Below, piece by piece: positions 15,733-22,416 of a stretch of 64,000 nucleotides of DNA. Source of the DNA: DASQZT01 sp963728965 (GTDB lineage Bacteria > Acidobacteriota > Terriglobia > Bryobacterales > Bryobacteraceae); assembly GCA_963728965.1 (NCBI GenBank), contig CAVSMH010000002.1, forward strand, positions 496,001 to 560,000, in the 5' to 3' direction. The notes beneath the pieces were generated by a model, which had not been told where the DNA came from, made no database searches, and worked only from the letters and a program-made list of their open reading frames with translations. Within the stretch, counting starts at the first letter, position 1. Each line of letters opens with the position of its first letter. Both the position numbers and the translations under genes were made by a program.

Positions 15733-15999
15733 TCAATCCAGCCGGACGTCGTCCACGATGCCTACGATGGCGGTGTCCACAGGGGTATCTTTGCAGCCTT
15801 CGGCCATGCGGGCCGAACTGCCCGAAACGGCTAGGACGCGCTCCCGGTAGCCTGCGCTAACCGTATCCACGGCAACCACATAGCCGGCCTCGTCCTTGCC
15901 TTCCGGAGAGACCGGCTTGAGGATCAGGAGCTTCTTGCCTTCGAGGCGTGGGTCTTTCCGGGTAGCGACCACGGTGCCCACCACGCGGGCCAGAATCAT
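15733..15999 (-). CDS. Microcompartment vertex (BMC-P) protein 3
   Basis: An 88-residue EutN/CcmL-type pentamer protein, the closest of the three to the family consensus: MILARVVGTVVATRKDPRLE, KKLLILKPVSPEG, VVAVDTVSAGYRERVLAVSG and VDTAIVGIVDDVRLD. Encoded 16 bases after the BMC-H gene. Three different pentamer proteins with one hexamer type is the pattern of Planctomycetes/Verrucomicrobia-like microcompartments, where vertices may be mixed. Confidence 0.95.
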   Translation of the reverse strand: MILARVVGTVVATRKDPRLEGKKLLILKPVSPEGKDEAGYVVAVDTVSAGYRERVLAVSGSSARMAEGCKDTPVDTAIVGIVDDVRLD

Positions 16000-16015
16000 G
16001 ACAGCCCTGGCCCGG

Positions 16016-16315
16016 CTATTTGCCGGCGCCCTGCGCCTGCGACTTGCCGATCGGCAGGACGTCTTCCAGACTCTGGTGGGGGCGCGGAATCACGTGCACC
16101 GCGATCAGCTCACCCACACGGCGCGCGGCGGCGGCGCCCGCATCCGTGGCGGCACGGACGGCGGCGACATCGCCGCGCACGAGCGCGGTCACGTAGCCCG
16201 ACCCAATCTTTTCCCAGCCCACCAGGTTCACCTTGGCGGCCTTCACCATGGCATCGGCGGCCTCGATCATGGCCACCAGACCGCGCGTCTCGATCATTCC
16301 TAACGCTTCACCCAT
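16016..16315 (-). CDS. Microcompartment shell hexamer protein (BMC-H)
   Basis: A 99-residue facet-forming shell protein with one BMC domain. EALGMIETRGLVAMIEAADAM and GWEKIGSGYVTALVRGDVAA are classic BMC-H sequences; the GSGY segment lies where the hexamer pore loop forms, and RVGELIAVHVIPRPHQSLED closes the domain. It is the only hexamer gene in the window and no tandem-domain BMC-T is seen, so the shell would be built from this protein plus the three pentamers unless others are encoded elsewhere. Confidence 0.96.
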   Translation of the reverse strand: MGEALGMIETRGLVAMIEAADAMVKAAKVNLVGWEKIGSGYVTALVRGDVAAVRAATDAGAAAARRVGELIAVHVIPRPHQSLEDVLPIGKSQAQGAGK

Positions 16316-16348
16316 CGATACTCTCCTGTCACCAGGCAGGCCGGAAGC

Positions 16349-17131
16349 CTACCCCAAACCACGCGCCTTCAGGGCCTCGTTCACCAGGCCGATCAGCTCC
16401 GAGCGCGTGACATAAAACCGTTCTTCGCCGTCCGAAGAGAGGTCCTCGGCGGCCAGCGGGCACCCCGGTTCGCCGGCGCTCCGCGCCTTGACGCCGTAGC
16501 GCGTCCGCGAATCCAGCAGCTTGTCCACTTCTTCCCGGGGAAGGGTCTTCGGGCCGCCCAACAGCTCCGCCACCAGCGCGATGCGGGCGAAGTGCTCCAT
16601 CGTTTCCATGCGGAAGTAAGCTTTATAGACGTCCTCGCCGTAGCATACGGCGCCGTGATTAGCCATCAGCAGCGCGTCGTACTTGGGGATCAGGGGAAGC
16701 ATGGGCTCGGTCAGGGCGGGCGTCCCCGGCAGGCCGTAACCCGCCAAGGGAACGCAACCCAGTCCGATCACCACTTCCGGCAGCAATCCGAGGTTCAGGG
16801 ACCGGCCGGCGGTCGCAAAGCCTGTCGCCACAGGCGGATGGGCGTGGACGACGGCCTTAATGTCGGGCCGCAATTCGTAAATCGTCAGGTGCATGGCGAT
16901 TTCGCTGGTTCGCTCCGCACGGCCGGCGATCTTGTTGCCCTTCATGTCCACCAGGATGAGATCGTCGGTTTGCATCATGCCCTTGCAAACGCCGGTCGGC
17001 GTTGCCAGGATGCGCTCGCTATCCAGACGGATGGTGATGTTGCCGTCATTGGACGCGACCCAGCCTTTTTGGAACACCAGCTGCCCGATGCGACAGATGT
17101 CGTCGCGATGCTCCCGCTCCGTTTTCACCAT
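16349..17131 (-). CDS. Microcompartment-associated class II aldolase
   Basis: Zinc-dependent class II aldolase (260 residues), related to fuculose/rhamnulose-1-phosphate aldolases that split the sugar phosphate into dihydroxyacetone phosphate and L-lactaldehyde. Visible active-site residues are Glu77 (RTSEIAMH), His96 and His98 (VVHAHPP) and His159 (MANHGAV). Residues 242-258 (TRSELIGLVNEALKARG) form an amphipathic helix after a flexible linker at about 215-240, a good candidate for a peptide that targets the enzyme into the shell. First gene of the shell operon; TACAAT lies 11 bases upstream of the ATG. Rhamnose isomerase and a RhaT-like carrier 7-9 kb away support a rhamnose role. Confidence 0.9.
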   Translation of the reverse strand: MVKTEREHRDDICRIGQLVFQKGWVASNDGNITIRLDSERILATPTGVCKGMMQTDDLILVDMKGNKIAGRAERTSEIAMHLTIYELRPDIKAVVHAHPPVATGFATAGRSLNLGLLPEVVIGLGCVPLAGYGLPGTPALTEPMLPLIPKYDALLMANHGAVCYGEDVYKAYFRMETMEHFARIALVAELLGGPKTLPREEVDKLLDSRTRYGVKARSAGEPGCPLAAEDLSSDGEERFYVTRSELIGLVNEALKARGLG

Positions 17132-17198
17132 GAAGACACTCGATTGTAGCAGACAGCATTGCCGCTGCCCGGAGGCCAGACGGGAAACCGGCGGTTGC

Positions 17199-17204
17199 TA
17201 GAAT
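17199..17204 (+). promoter_or_regulatory. -10-like hexamer TAGAAT, rhomboid gene
   Basis: TAGAAT (five of six matches) ends 6 bases before the ATG at 17211, predicting a leaderless transcript. It is divergent from the microcompartment operon, whose own TACAAT lies at 17147-17142 on the other strand. Confidence 0.45.
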
Positions 17205-17210
17205 GGGGCC

Positions 17211-18026
17211 ATGGAAAAGCGCCGCATGTGCCCGCACTGCCGGGCATTTATCACCACGAGCGACCGCACGTGCCCGTACTGTAATGAGGCAGTCGCTCCC
17301 GTTGCCACGCGGCGCAGCACGGGAAACATCCTGGGCGGATTCGTGCCGCACGCGCGGTTCAACACCGTCGTGATCCTCATCTTGAATTTCGGACTGTACC
17401 TGGCCACGTCCCTGTACTCCATGAAAGGCGGGCGTGGCAACGCCATGGGGCTGGATGCCACCACGCTGGTGGATTTCGGAGCCATGTACCGGCCTTTTAT
17501 TGCCGGCGGGCAGTGGTGGCGATTGGTGACGGCGGGGTTCCTGCACGGCGGCCTGCTGCATATCCTGATGAACTCCTGGGCGCTGTTCGACCTGGGGGCC
17601 ATCGTGGAAGACATGTTCGGCGGCGCCCGCATGCTGGTGATCTATTTCGTCGCCAACGTGGCCGGCTTTTATGTGAGCTACCGGTTCGGGGGTGGTCTTT
17701 CGGTCGGCGCATCGGCCGCTCTGTTCGGCCTGATCGGCGCCATGATCGCGCTGGGCACCCGGAGCCGTAGTTCGGCGGGCAGCGCCATTCGGGGCCTGTT
17801 TGTGCGCTGGCTGATTTACGGGTTGCTGTTCAGCCTGCTGCCGGGAATCGACATGGCCGCGCATATCGGCGGCCTGGTGGGTGGTTTCCTCGCCGGGTAC
17901 GTGGCGGGTGAACCGCGCTACCAGGCGGAGGCCACCGAGAGGATCTGGCACGTCACCGCCGGAGCCTGCGTCGTGTTGACCGCCGTCAGTTTCCTAAAGT
18001 GGTATTTGTGGTTTTCCGCGACCTAG
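17211..18026 (+). CDS. Rhomboid intramembrane serine protease with N-terminal zinc ribbon
   Basis: Six-helix membrane protease (271 residues) cleaving transmembrane substrates. The serine-histidine dyad is visible: Ser168 in SVGASAALFG and His218 in DMAAHIGGLVGG; the oxyanion/loop motif FLHGGLLHILMNS holds His112, His117 and Asn121. The cytosolic N-terminus has a zinc ribbon with CPHC at 7-10 and CPYC at 21-24, an arrangement common in bacterial rhomboids outside Proteobacteria. Substrates are unknown. It is divergent from the aldolase gene by 79 bases. Confidence 0.93.
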   Translation: MEKRRMCPHCRAFITTSDRTCPYCNEAVAPVATRRSTGNILGGFVPHARFNTVVILILNFGLYLATSLYSMKGGRGNAMGLDATTLVDFGAMYRPFIAGGQWWRLVTAGFLHGGLLHILMNSWALFDLGAIVEDMFGGARMLVIYFVANVAGFYVSYRFGGGLSVGASAALFGLIGAMIALGTRSRSSAGSAIRGLFVRWLIYGLLFSLLPGIDMAAHIGGLVGGFLAGYVAGEPRYQAEATERIWHVTAGACVVLTAVSFLKWYLWFSAT

Positions 18027-18043
18027 GCAATAATACGGAGAAC

Positions 18044-18226
18044 ATGCTTTTCCGCACCTTGGCTCTCGCCATGGCACTCAGCTTTGGTCTCTCCGCCGCG
18101 GCGGAAGCCAAATCGAAACCGCCCGCCCGTCGGACGACGATCCGGAAGCAACGCCAAGCCCGCAGGCCGACGGCAAAGTCGCGGAAGGCGAAGCGCCCGA
18201 AAATGCGGCACGCGCGATCGGCTTGA
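18044..18226 (+). CDS. Small secreted, very basic protein
   Basis: A 60-residue protein: signal peptide MLFRTLALAMALSFGLSAAA with a plausible cleavage at AEA, then a mature part of about 35 residues that is mostly Lys and Arg (RRTTIRKQRQARRPTAKSRK). GGAG precedes the ATG at 18044, which is preferred over an upstream in-frame start inside the rhomboid gene. Such short basic exports may bind polyanions or DNA; function is unknown. Confidence 0.55.
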   Translation: MLFRTLALAMALSFGLSAAAEAKSKPPARRTTIRKQRQARRPTAKSRKAKRPKMRHARSA

Positions 18227-18242
18227 CCGCGCTGCGGCCGAA

Positions 18243-18983
18243 TTAGGGGTCCCTATCGTTCGTAGCGCCAGGATTCGGAACGGACTCCATCACCGCTCCC
18301 GGCCCGACCGAGCGCAGCCACCGGAGCACACCCGCCGGGTCGTTGCTCGCAAACACCATCGACCCGGGCACCACGACGTCCGCACCCGACGCACGGAGCA
18401 ACGGAACCGTGTGGGCGCGCACCGCGCCATCGGCGATTATGCGTACCGAGGGCCGCCCCATGTCCAGCAGCAGGCGCCTGAGACGGGCCAGGCGGTCCCC
18501 GGCGGCGATCCCCAGGTTCTGTCCTTTGACTCCCATCTCCGTGCCCAGCAGCAGCACCGCATCGATCCGATCGAGGAACGGCGTGACCGTCTCAACGGGG
18601 GTCTCGAGCTGCAGAGCGATTCCGCAACACCGCCCCGCCGCGCGGACACGGCGAAACGCGTGATGAATCTCCGCCTCGGCGATCTCGACGTGCACAGTCA
18701 CCAGGTCGGCCCCGGCAGCCACGAATTCCTCCACGAGCAGTCCCGGCGACGCCACCATCAGGTGCACGTGGAAGGGCACCGGGGTAAGCGGCCGCACCGC
18801 GCGCACCAGGTCCGGGAAGAAAAGGAGCGTCGGAGCGAAATGCGCGTCGGCCACATCGAAATGAAACGAGTCGGCCAACGCGGAAACAGCGGCAACCTCG
18901 CGCTTCAGATCGGCCAGGTCGGCCGACCACAGGGAGACGTCGGCTAGCAGTCGCCCGCGCGGCAAGTCGTTCCAGCCGGCCAT
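18243..18983 (-). CDS. Ribulose-phosphate 3-epimerase-like protein
   Basis: TIM-barrel sugar-phosphate epimerase (246 residues). The metal and catalytic positions of the family are present: FHFDVADAHFAP (His, Asp, Asp), PFHVHLMV, and IIADGAVRAHTVPLL with the second catalytic Asp; ASGADVVVPGSMVF is the phosphate-binding end. The usual NPGF-GGQ loop is replaced by LGTEMGVKGQN, so the substrate may not be ribulose 5-phosphate; another ketose phosphate such as allulose 6-phosphate is possible. ATG 18983 has TACCAT 6 bases upstream; an upstream in-frame ATG at 19028 overlaps the neighbour. Confidence 0.82.
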   Translation of the reverse strand: MAGWNDLPRGRLLADVSLWSADLADLKREVAAVSALADSFHFDVADAHFAPTLLFFPDLVRAVRPLTPVPFHVHLMVASPGLLVEEFVAAGADLVTVHVEIAEAEIHHAFRRVRAAGRCCGIALQLETPVETVTPFLDRIDAVLLLGTEMGVKGQNLGIAAGDRLARLRRLLLDMGRPSVRIIADGAVRAHTVPLLRASGADVVVPGSMVFASNDPAGVLRWLRSVGPGAVMESVPNPGATNDRDP

Positions 18984-19014
18984 GGTGTCATGGTATGCCA
19001 GACGGGGGCTCGGT

Positions 19015-19647
19015 TCAGCACCCGACAACTACGCCACGGTTCAGCCGGCGGCCGCCGCGATAGAGAAAGACCACCCCCACCGTCGCGATCAGGTGGTAGA
19101 GGCCGTTGCGGTCGAGCGGCGCGAACGTGTCTACTTTCAACGCCTGAACGGCGGAGGCGGCAAACAGGATCAGAATGCCCGCAACCATATCCGGCGAGCC
19201 GAGCCGCTTACGCAGGCCGATGAGATTCAGCACCAGCATCAGGATCATGACCGGCGTATAGTTCAGGATCACGACGAGGAAACGATCGACGCGCAGCGCG
19301 AGCATCGAATCGGCAGCGAACTGAACGGCGCCGAACGCCAGCGCCCAATGCTGGAGACGCGGGGAAAGGAACTGCGTGGCCGCCGTCATCAGGACACACC
19401 AGGTCATGGCTGCCAGCACGATCCAGTTGGGACGTTCGATCCAGTAGCGGGGGAGTTGCGCGGTTTCGAAGAAGCCGTGATCGATTCCGCCCAGGAACGC
19501 CGCCACACCCAGGAGCAGCATGGCTATGCTCCAATACCCGGCGGCGGAAAATCTCGCCTTGGGCATCTCTCCCAATCGACCGGCCAGGAAGAGCGTTTCG
19601 GCGGCCAGAACGAGGTCCGTGATCGCGGTTAGGGCGGCAGCGTTCAT
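19015..19647 (-). CDS. Seven-helix membrane protein of unknown function
   Basis: Not recognised. 210 residues with about seven hydrophobic helices. Conspicuous polar features are GGIDHGFFE in the second loop and MLALRVDRFLVVILNYTPVM; the buried His/Asp/Glu are reminiscent of metal-dependent membrane hydrolases but too weak for a call. Encoded directly upstream of the epimerase gene, in the same direction, so possibly one transcript. Confidence 0.7.
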   Translation of the reverse strand: MNAAALTAITDLVLAAETLFLAGRLGEMPKARFSAAGYWSIAMLLLGVAAFLGGIDHGFFETAQLPRYWIERPNWIVLAAMTWCVLMTAATQFLSPRLQHWALAFGAVQFAADSMLALRVDRFLVVILNYTPVMILMLVLNLIGLRKRLGSPDMVAGILILFAASAVQALKVDTFAPLDRNGLYHLIATVGVVFLYRGGRRLNRGVVVGC

Positions 19648-19698
19648 GCGGTAGTCACCATATGGCAGGTGAATTGCCGAACGCCAGCAGGGTACCGT

Positions 19699-19718
19699 TT
19701 TTCAACGGTTTTCAACGG
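19699..19718 (+). repeat. Perfect tandem 10-bp repeat (TTTTCAACGG x2)
   Basis: Two exact adjacent copies of TTTTCAACGG lie in the 115-base gap between divergent genes. One helical turn per repeat is the arrangement expected of paired operator half-sites, but no regulator can be named. Confidence 0.5.
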
Positions 19719-19736
19719 TGTGGAGCGGTTGCGTTG

Positions 19737-19759
19737 CGGGGTTTCACCCCGTTAAGGGG
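19737..19759 (+). promoter_or_regulatory. Two mutually exclusive hairpins before the cNMP-binding gene
   Basis: CGGGG (19737-19741), CCCCG (19747-19751) and GGGG (19756-19759) are arranged so that the central C run can pair with either flanking G run. The last G run lies 3 bases before the ATG at 19763 and may serve as its ribosome-binding site, so the element could switch translation. This is inference from base pairing only. Confidence 0.3.
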
Positions 19760-19762
19760 CAT

Positions 19763-20224
19763 ATGACGCGGGATATCAACCAGGATCTCCAAAGACACAC
19801 ATTTCTGCAGGGGCTCGGCGATGCGCGGATTGCGAAGCTGGCGCGGCTCGCTGGTGAAGTCACTTTCGAGGAAAACGAAGTGATTCTGAGGGAAGGCGAG
19901 CGTTCGGCCTATTTCTACCTGGTGGTGGCGGGCAGCGTGGCGGTGGAGTTGCGGACGCCGCGGTATGGGGTCAGCGTGGAGGCGGTTGGCCCCGGCCAGG
20001 TGTTTGGATGGTCGGCATTGCTGGATCGTCAGGACACGTTATTCCAGGTACGGGCGCGGGAGTTCACCTGGGCGCTGCGCATCGACGGCGCCACGCTCAA
20101 GTCCGCCTGCCATGCCGAACCGGAGTTGGGCATCGAGATCTTCGAGCGCACGCTTCAGGTGGTGGCCAGGCGGGTGAAGGCCACTGAAATTCGGTTCGCC
20201 GAAATGTGCGGCATCCGCGTCTAG
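19763..20224 (+). CDS. Stand-alone cyclic-nucleotide-binding-domain protein
   Basis: 153 residues containing one Crp-like cNMP-binding beta-roll (FEENEVILREGERSAYFYLV, AVGPGQVFGWSALL) and a C-terminal helix, with no helix-turn-helix DNA-binding domain. It is therefore more likely a sensor or adaptor than a transcription factor. The canonical phosphate-binding R-x-A is not evident, so the ligand may not be cAMP. ATG 19763 (MTRDINQDLQ) fits the domain start; an in-frame ATG at 19718 is open. Confidence 0.85.
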   Translation: MTRDINQDLQRHTFLQGLGDARIAKLARLAGEVTFEENEVILREGERSAYFYLVVAGSVAVELRTPRYGVSVEAVGPGQVFGWSALLDRQDTLFQVRAREFTWALRIDGATLKSACHAEPELGIEIFERTLQVVARRVKATEIRFAEMCGIRV

Positions 20225-20291
20225 CCGTCAAAGGGTGTTTCAGGGAACAATCGAGTACCGGGGGGCGTATGGATGTTCGGAAGGAGATCCG

Positions 20292-20993
20292 ATGCCCTAC
20301 CGGTCGATCCCGCTACTGGCTGCAGCCGTTTTTCTCTCCGGGTGTGTGGTGGAGACCGCCGGCCCTCCGCAGCACGATTTCCGCTCGATCGAGCTGGACA
20401 AATCGGAATTTGTGCGCGTGAACCTGAAGATCGGAGCGGGACGCCTGCGGGTGGGGAGCGGCACGCAAAAGCTGATGCGCGCGGATTTCACGTACAACGT
20501 GCCGTCGTGGAAGCCGTACGTCCGCTACGACAGCACGGCGGGGCATGGGGTGCTGACCATCGAGCAGCCCGGCACCGGTCATACCCACATCGGCCATGTC
20601 CAGTACGAATGGGATATTCGTCTGAACCGCGAGGTTCCGGTGGATTTGCGGGTGAACTGCGGAGCTGGCGACGCCGATCTGGAATTGGGAGGCTTGATGC
20701 TGCGTGGCGTGGACGTGGAGATGGGGGTCGGCAAAGTCGGCTTGGACCTGCGCGGCAATCCCAAGCGAAGCTACAACGTGCGCATTCGCGGCGGAGTCGG
20801 CGAAGCGACGGTGAGGCTTCCGGCCGATGTGGGCATTCGGGCGGAAGCCGAAGGCGGCCTGGGCGAAATCAAGGTGACCGGGTTGCGCCGGGAAGGCAAG
20901 CAGTACGTGAACGACGCCTACGAGAATGCCAAGGTACGAATCAACCTCGATGTGCGCGGAGGCATTGGCGCCATCCGGCTGACCGCGGATTGA
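20292..20993 (+). CDS. Lipoprotein with beta-helical adhesin-like (LiaF/DUF4097-type) domain
   Basis: A 233-residue predicted outer- or inner-membrane lipoprotein: signal peptide with lipobox LSGC (Cys18), then a toast-rack-like N-terminal segment (VRVNLKIGAGRLRVGSGTQK) and repeating glycine-rich beta strands (INLDVRGGIGAIRLTAD at the end). The repeated G-[VI]-G motif (GAGDADLELG, GVGKVGLDLRG, GVGEATVRL, GLGEIKVTG, GIGAIRL) indicates a right-handed beta-helix. AAGGAG lies 5 bases before the ATG, fixing the start. Probably an envelope-stress or surface protein; no partner identified. Confidence 0.8.
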   Translation: MPYRSIPLLAAAVFLSGCVVETAGPPQHDFRSIELDKSEFVRVNLKIGAGRLRVGSGTQKLMRADFTYNVPSWKPYVRYDSTAGHGVLTIEQPGTGHTHIGHVQYEWDIRLNREVPVDLRVNCGAGDADLELGGLMLRGVDVEMGVGKVGLDLRGNPKRSYNVRIRGGVGEATVRLPADVGIRAEAEGGLGEIKVTGLRREGKQYVNDAYENAKVRINLDVRGGIGAIRLTAD

Positions 20994-21102
20994 GATCGGC
21001 CCAACCCATTGACGGCGCTCGCCGCCTCGGAAAATAACCCGATGCGGCGACCCAGCCTGCGGGCCCGCGCCGCGCGCTTACACCCCCCCGAGGTGGGTCG
21101 AG

Positions 21103-21130
21103 TTTACAAGATTTTTATATCCTGTATACT
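21103..21130 (+). promoter_or_regulatory. Strong sigma-70-like promoter for aminotransferase-pckA
   Basis: TTTACA (21103-21108) and TATACT (21125-21130), 16 bases apart, each match consensus at five of six positions within a locally AT-rich stretch. Transcription would start near 21137, giving a leader of about 60 bases. Confidence 0.65.
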
Positions 21131-21195
21131 GTTATCAACTCCCCGTCTGAAGCCGACGGGACCAGTCTATCTACGCAAAGGAAGCAGACAAGGCG

Positions 21196-22416
21196 ATGAG
21201 TCTCAGCCAACTGGCACGATCCATCTGTGAGTCACCCACTCTCAAGCTCAATGAAACCGCGGCACTACTGAGAGACAAGGGTGAACCCGTCATCCACCTG
21301 GGTGGCGGCGAGCCGAAGAGCAAGGCGCCTATCGACGCCATTGTCAACTGCACGTCGCTCCTTCAAACCGGCGACGTCAAATACACTCCGGCGGACGGGA
21401 TCCCTGCGCTCAAGAAAGCCATCATCCGCTACACCGAAGAGCACTACGACCGCCTCGTAGCTCCGGAAAACGTGATCGCGTCGAGCGGTGCCAAGCAGTC
21501 TTTGATGGTGCTGCTGCACGCCATCCTTGACCCCAAAGAAGAAGTGATTTTCCCGGTGCCGTTCTGGGTCAGCTACCCCGAGATGATCAAAATCGCCGGC
21601 GGTGTGCCCGTGCCCGTCACCGCGCGCGACGGCAGTTTCCAACCGACCGTAGACGAAATCACGGAAGCGGTGGGACCGTACTCGAAGGCGGTCATTCTCA
21701 ACAGCCCCAACAACCCCTCCGGTGTGGTGTACAGCGACGAATTTGTGGCCGGAGTGATGGAACTGTGTGAGAAGCGCGATCTGTACCTGATCATGGACGA
21801 CACGTACAACCGCCTGATCTTTGATGGGCGCACGCCTTCGAACTGCTACAAATTCACCAGGATCAACAACCGCGAGAGTTCCAAGCTGGTGGTCATCAAC
21901 TGCGTATCGAAGATGTACGCGATGACGGGATTCCGCATCGGCTGGGCGATCGGCAGCCGCGAGTTGATCCGCGCCATGGCCAACATTCAGTCGCAGGAGA
22001 CGTCGGGGCCGGCGGCGCCGTCGCAATGGGCGGCGGTGGGCGCGCTGAACGGCGTGCAATCGTCGATCGAAAGCCTCCGGCTGACGCTCGAAAACAGCCG
22101 CAACGTGATGGTGAAACGCCTTTCGGCGTTTCCCGGCGTGAGAGTCGTCAACCCGGGCGGCACGTTCTACTGCTTCCCCGATTTCAGCGCGTACGAGAAG
22201 GACTCGCAGAAGCTCTCGCGCTACCTGCTCGACCGCGTGCGGGTGGTTACCGTGCCGGGCCGCGAGTTCGGCATGGAGGGGCATCTGCGCCTCAGCTACT
22301 GCGGAACACTCAAGGAGGTGACCGAGGGGATCGAGCGCATCCGGTGGGCGCTGGACCCGGAGGCACCGAACGAACTGTTCCTCGGCGACCGCAAACTGGT
22401 GAGGGACTGGCGATGA
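21196..22416 (+). CDS. PLP-dependent aspartate aminotransferase (class I fold)
   Basis: Cytosolic aminotransferase (406 residues) interconverting aspartate/2-oxoglutarate and oxaloacetate/glutamate. Blocks present: HLGGGEPKSKAP, ILNSPNNPSGVVY, LYLIMDDTYNRLIF and the PLP lysine Lys239 in NCVSKMYAMTGFRIGW; the conserved C-terminal Arg lies in GHLRLSYCGT. It overlaps pckA by 4 bases (ATGA), so its oxaloacetate product is made beside the enzyme that decarboxylates it. This operon layout points to feeding amino-acid carbon into gluconeogenesis. Confidence 0.9.
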   Translation: MSLSQLARSICESPTLKLNETAALLRDKGEPVIHLGGGEPKSKAPIDAIVNCTSLLQTGDVKYTPADGIPALKKAIIRYTEEHYDRLVAPENVIASSGAKQSLMVLLHAILDPKEEVIFPVPFWVSYPEMIKIAGGVPVPVTARDGSFQPTVDEITEAVGPYSKAVILNSPNNPSGVVYSDEFVAGVMELCEKRDLYLIMDDTYNRLIFDGRTPSNCYKFTRINNRESSKLVVINCVSKMYAMTGFRIGWAIGSRELIRAMANIQSQETSGPAAPSQWAAVGALNGVQSSIESLRLTLENSRNVMVKRLSAFPGVRVVNPGGTFYCFPDFSAYEKDSQKLSRYLLDRVRVVTVPGREFGMEGHLRLSYCGTLKEVTEGIERIRWALDPEAPNELFLGDRKLVRDWR

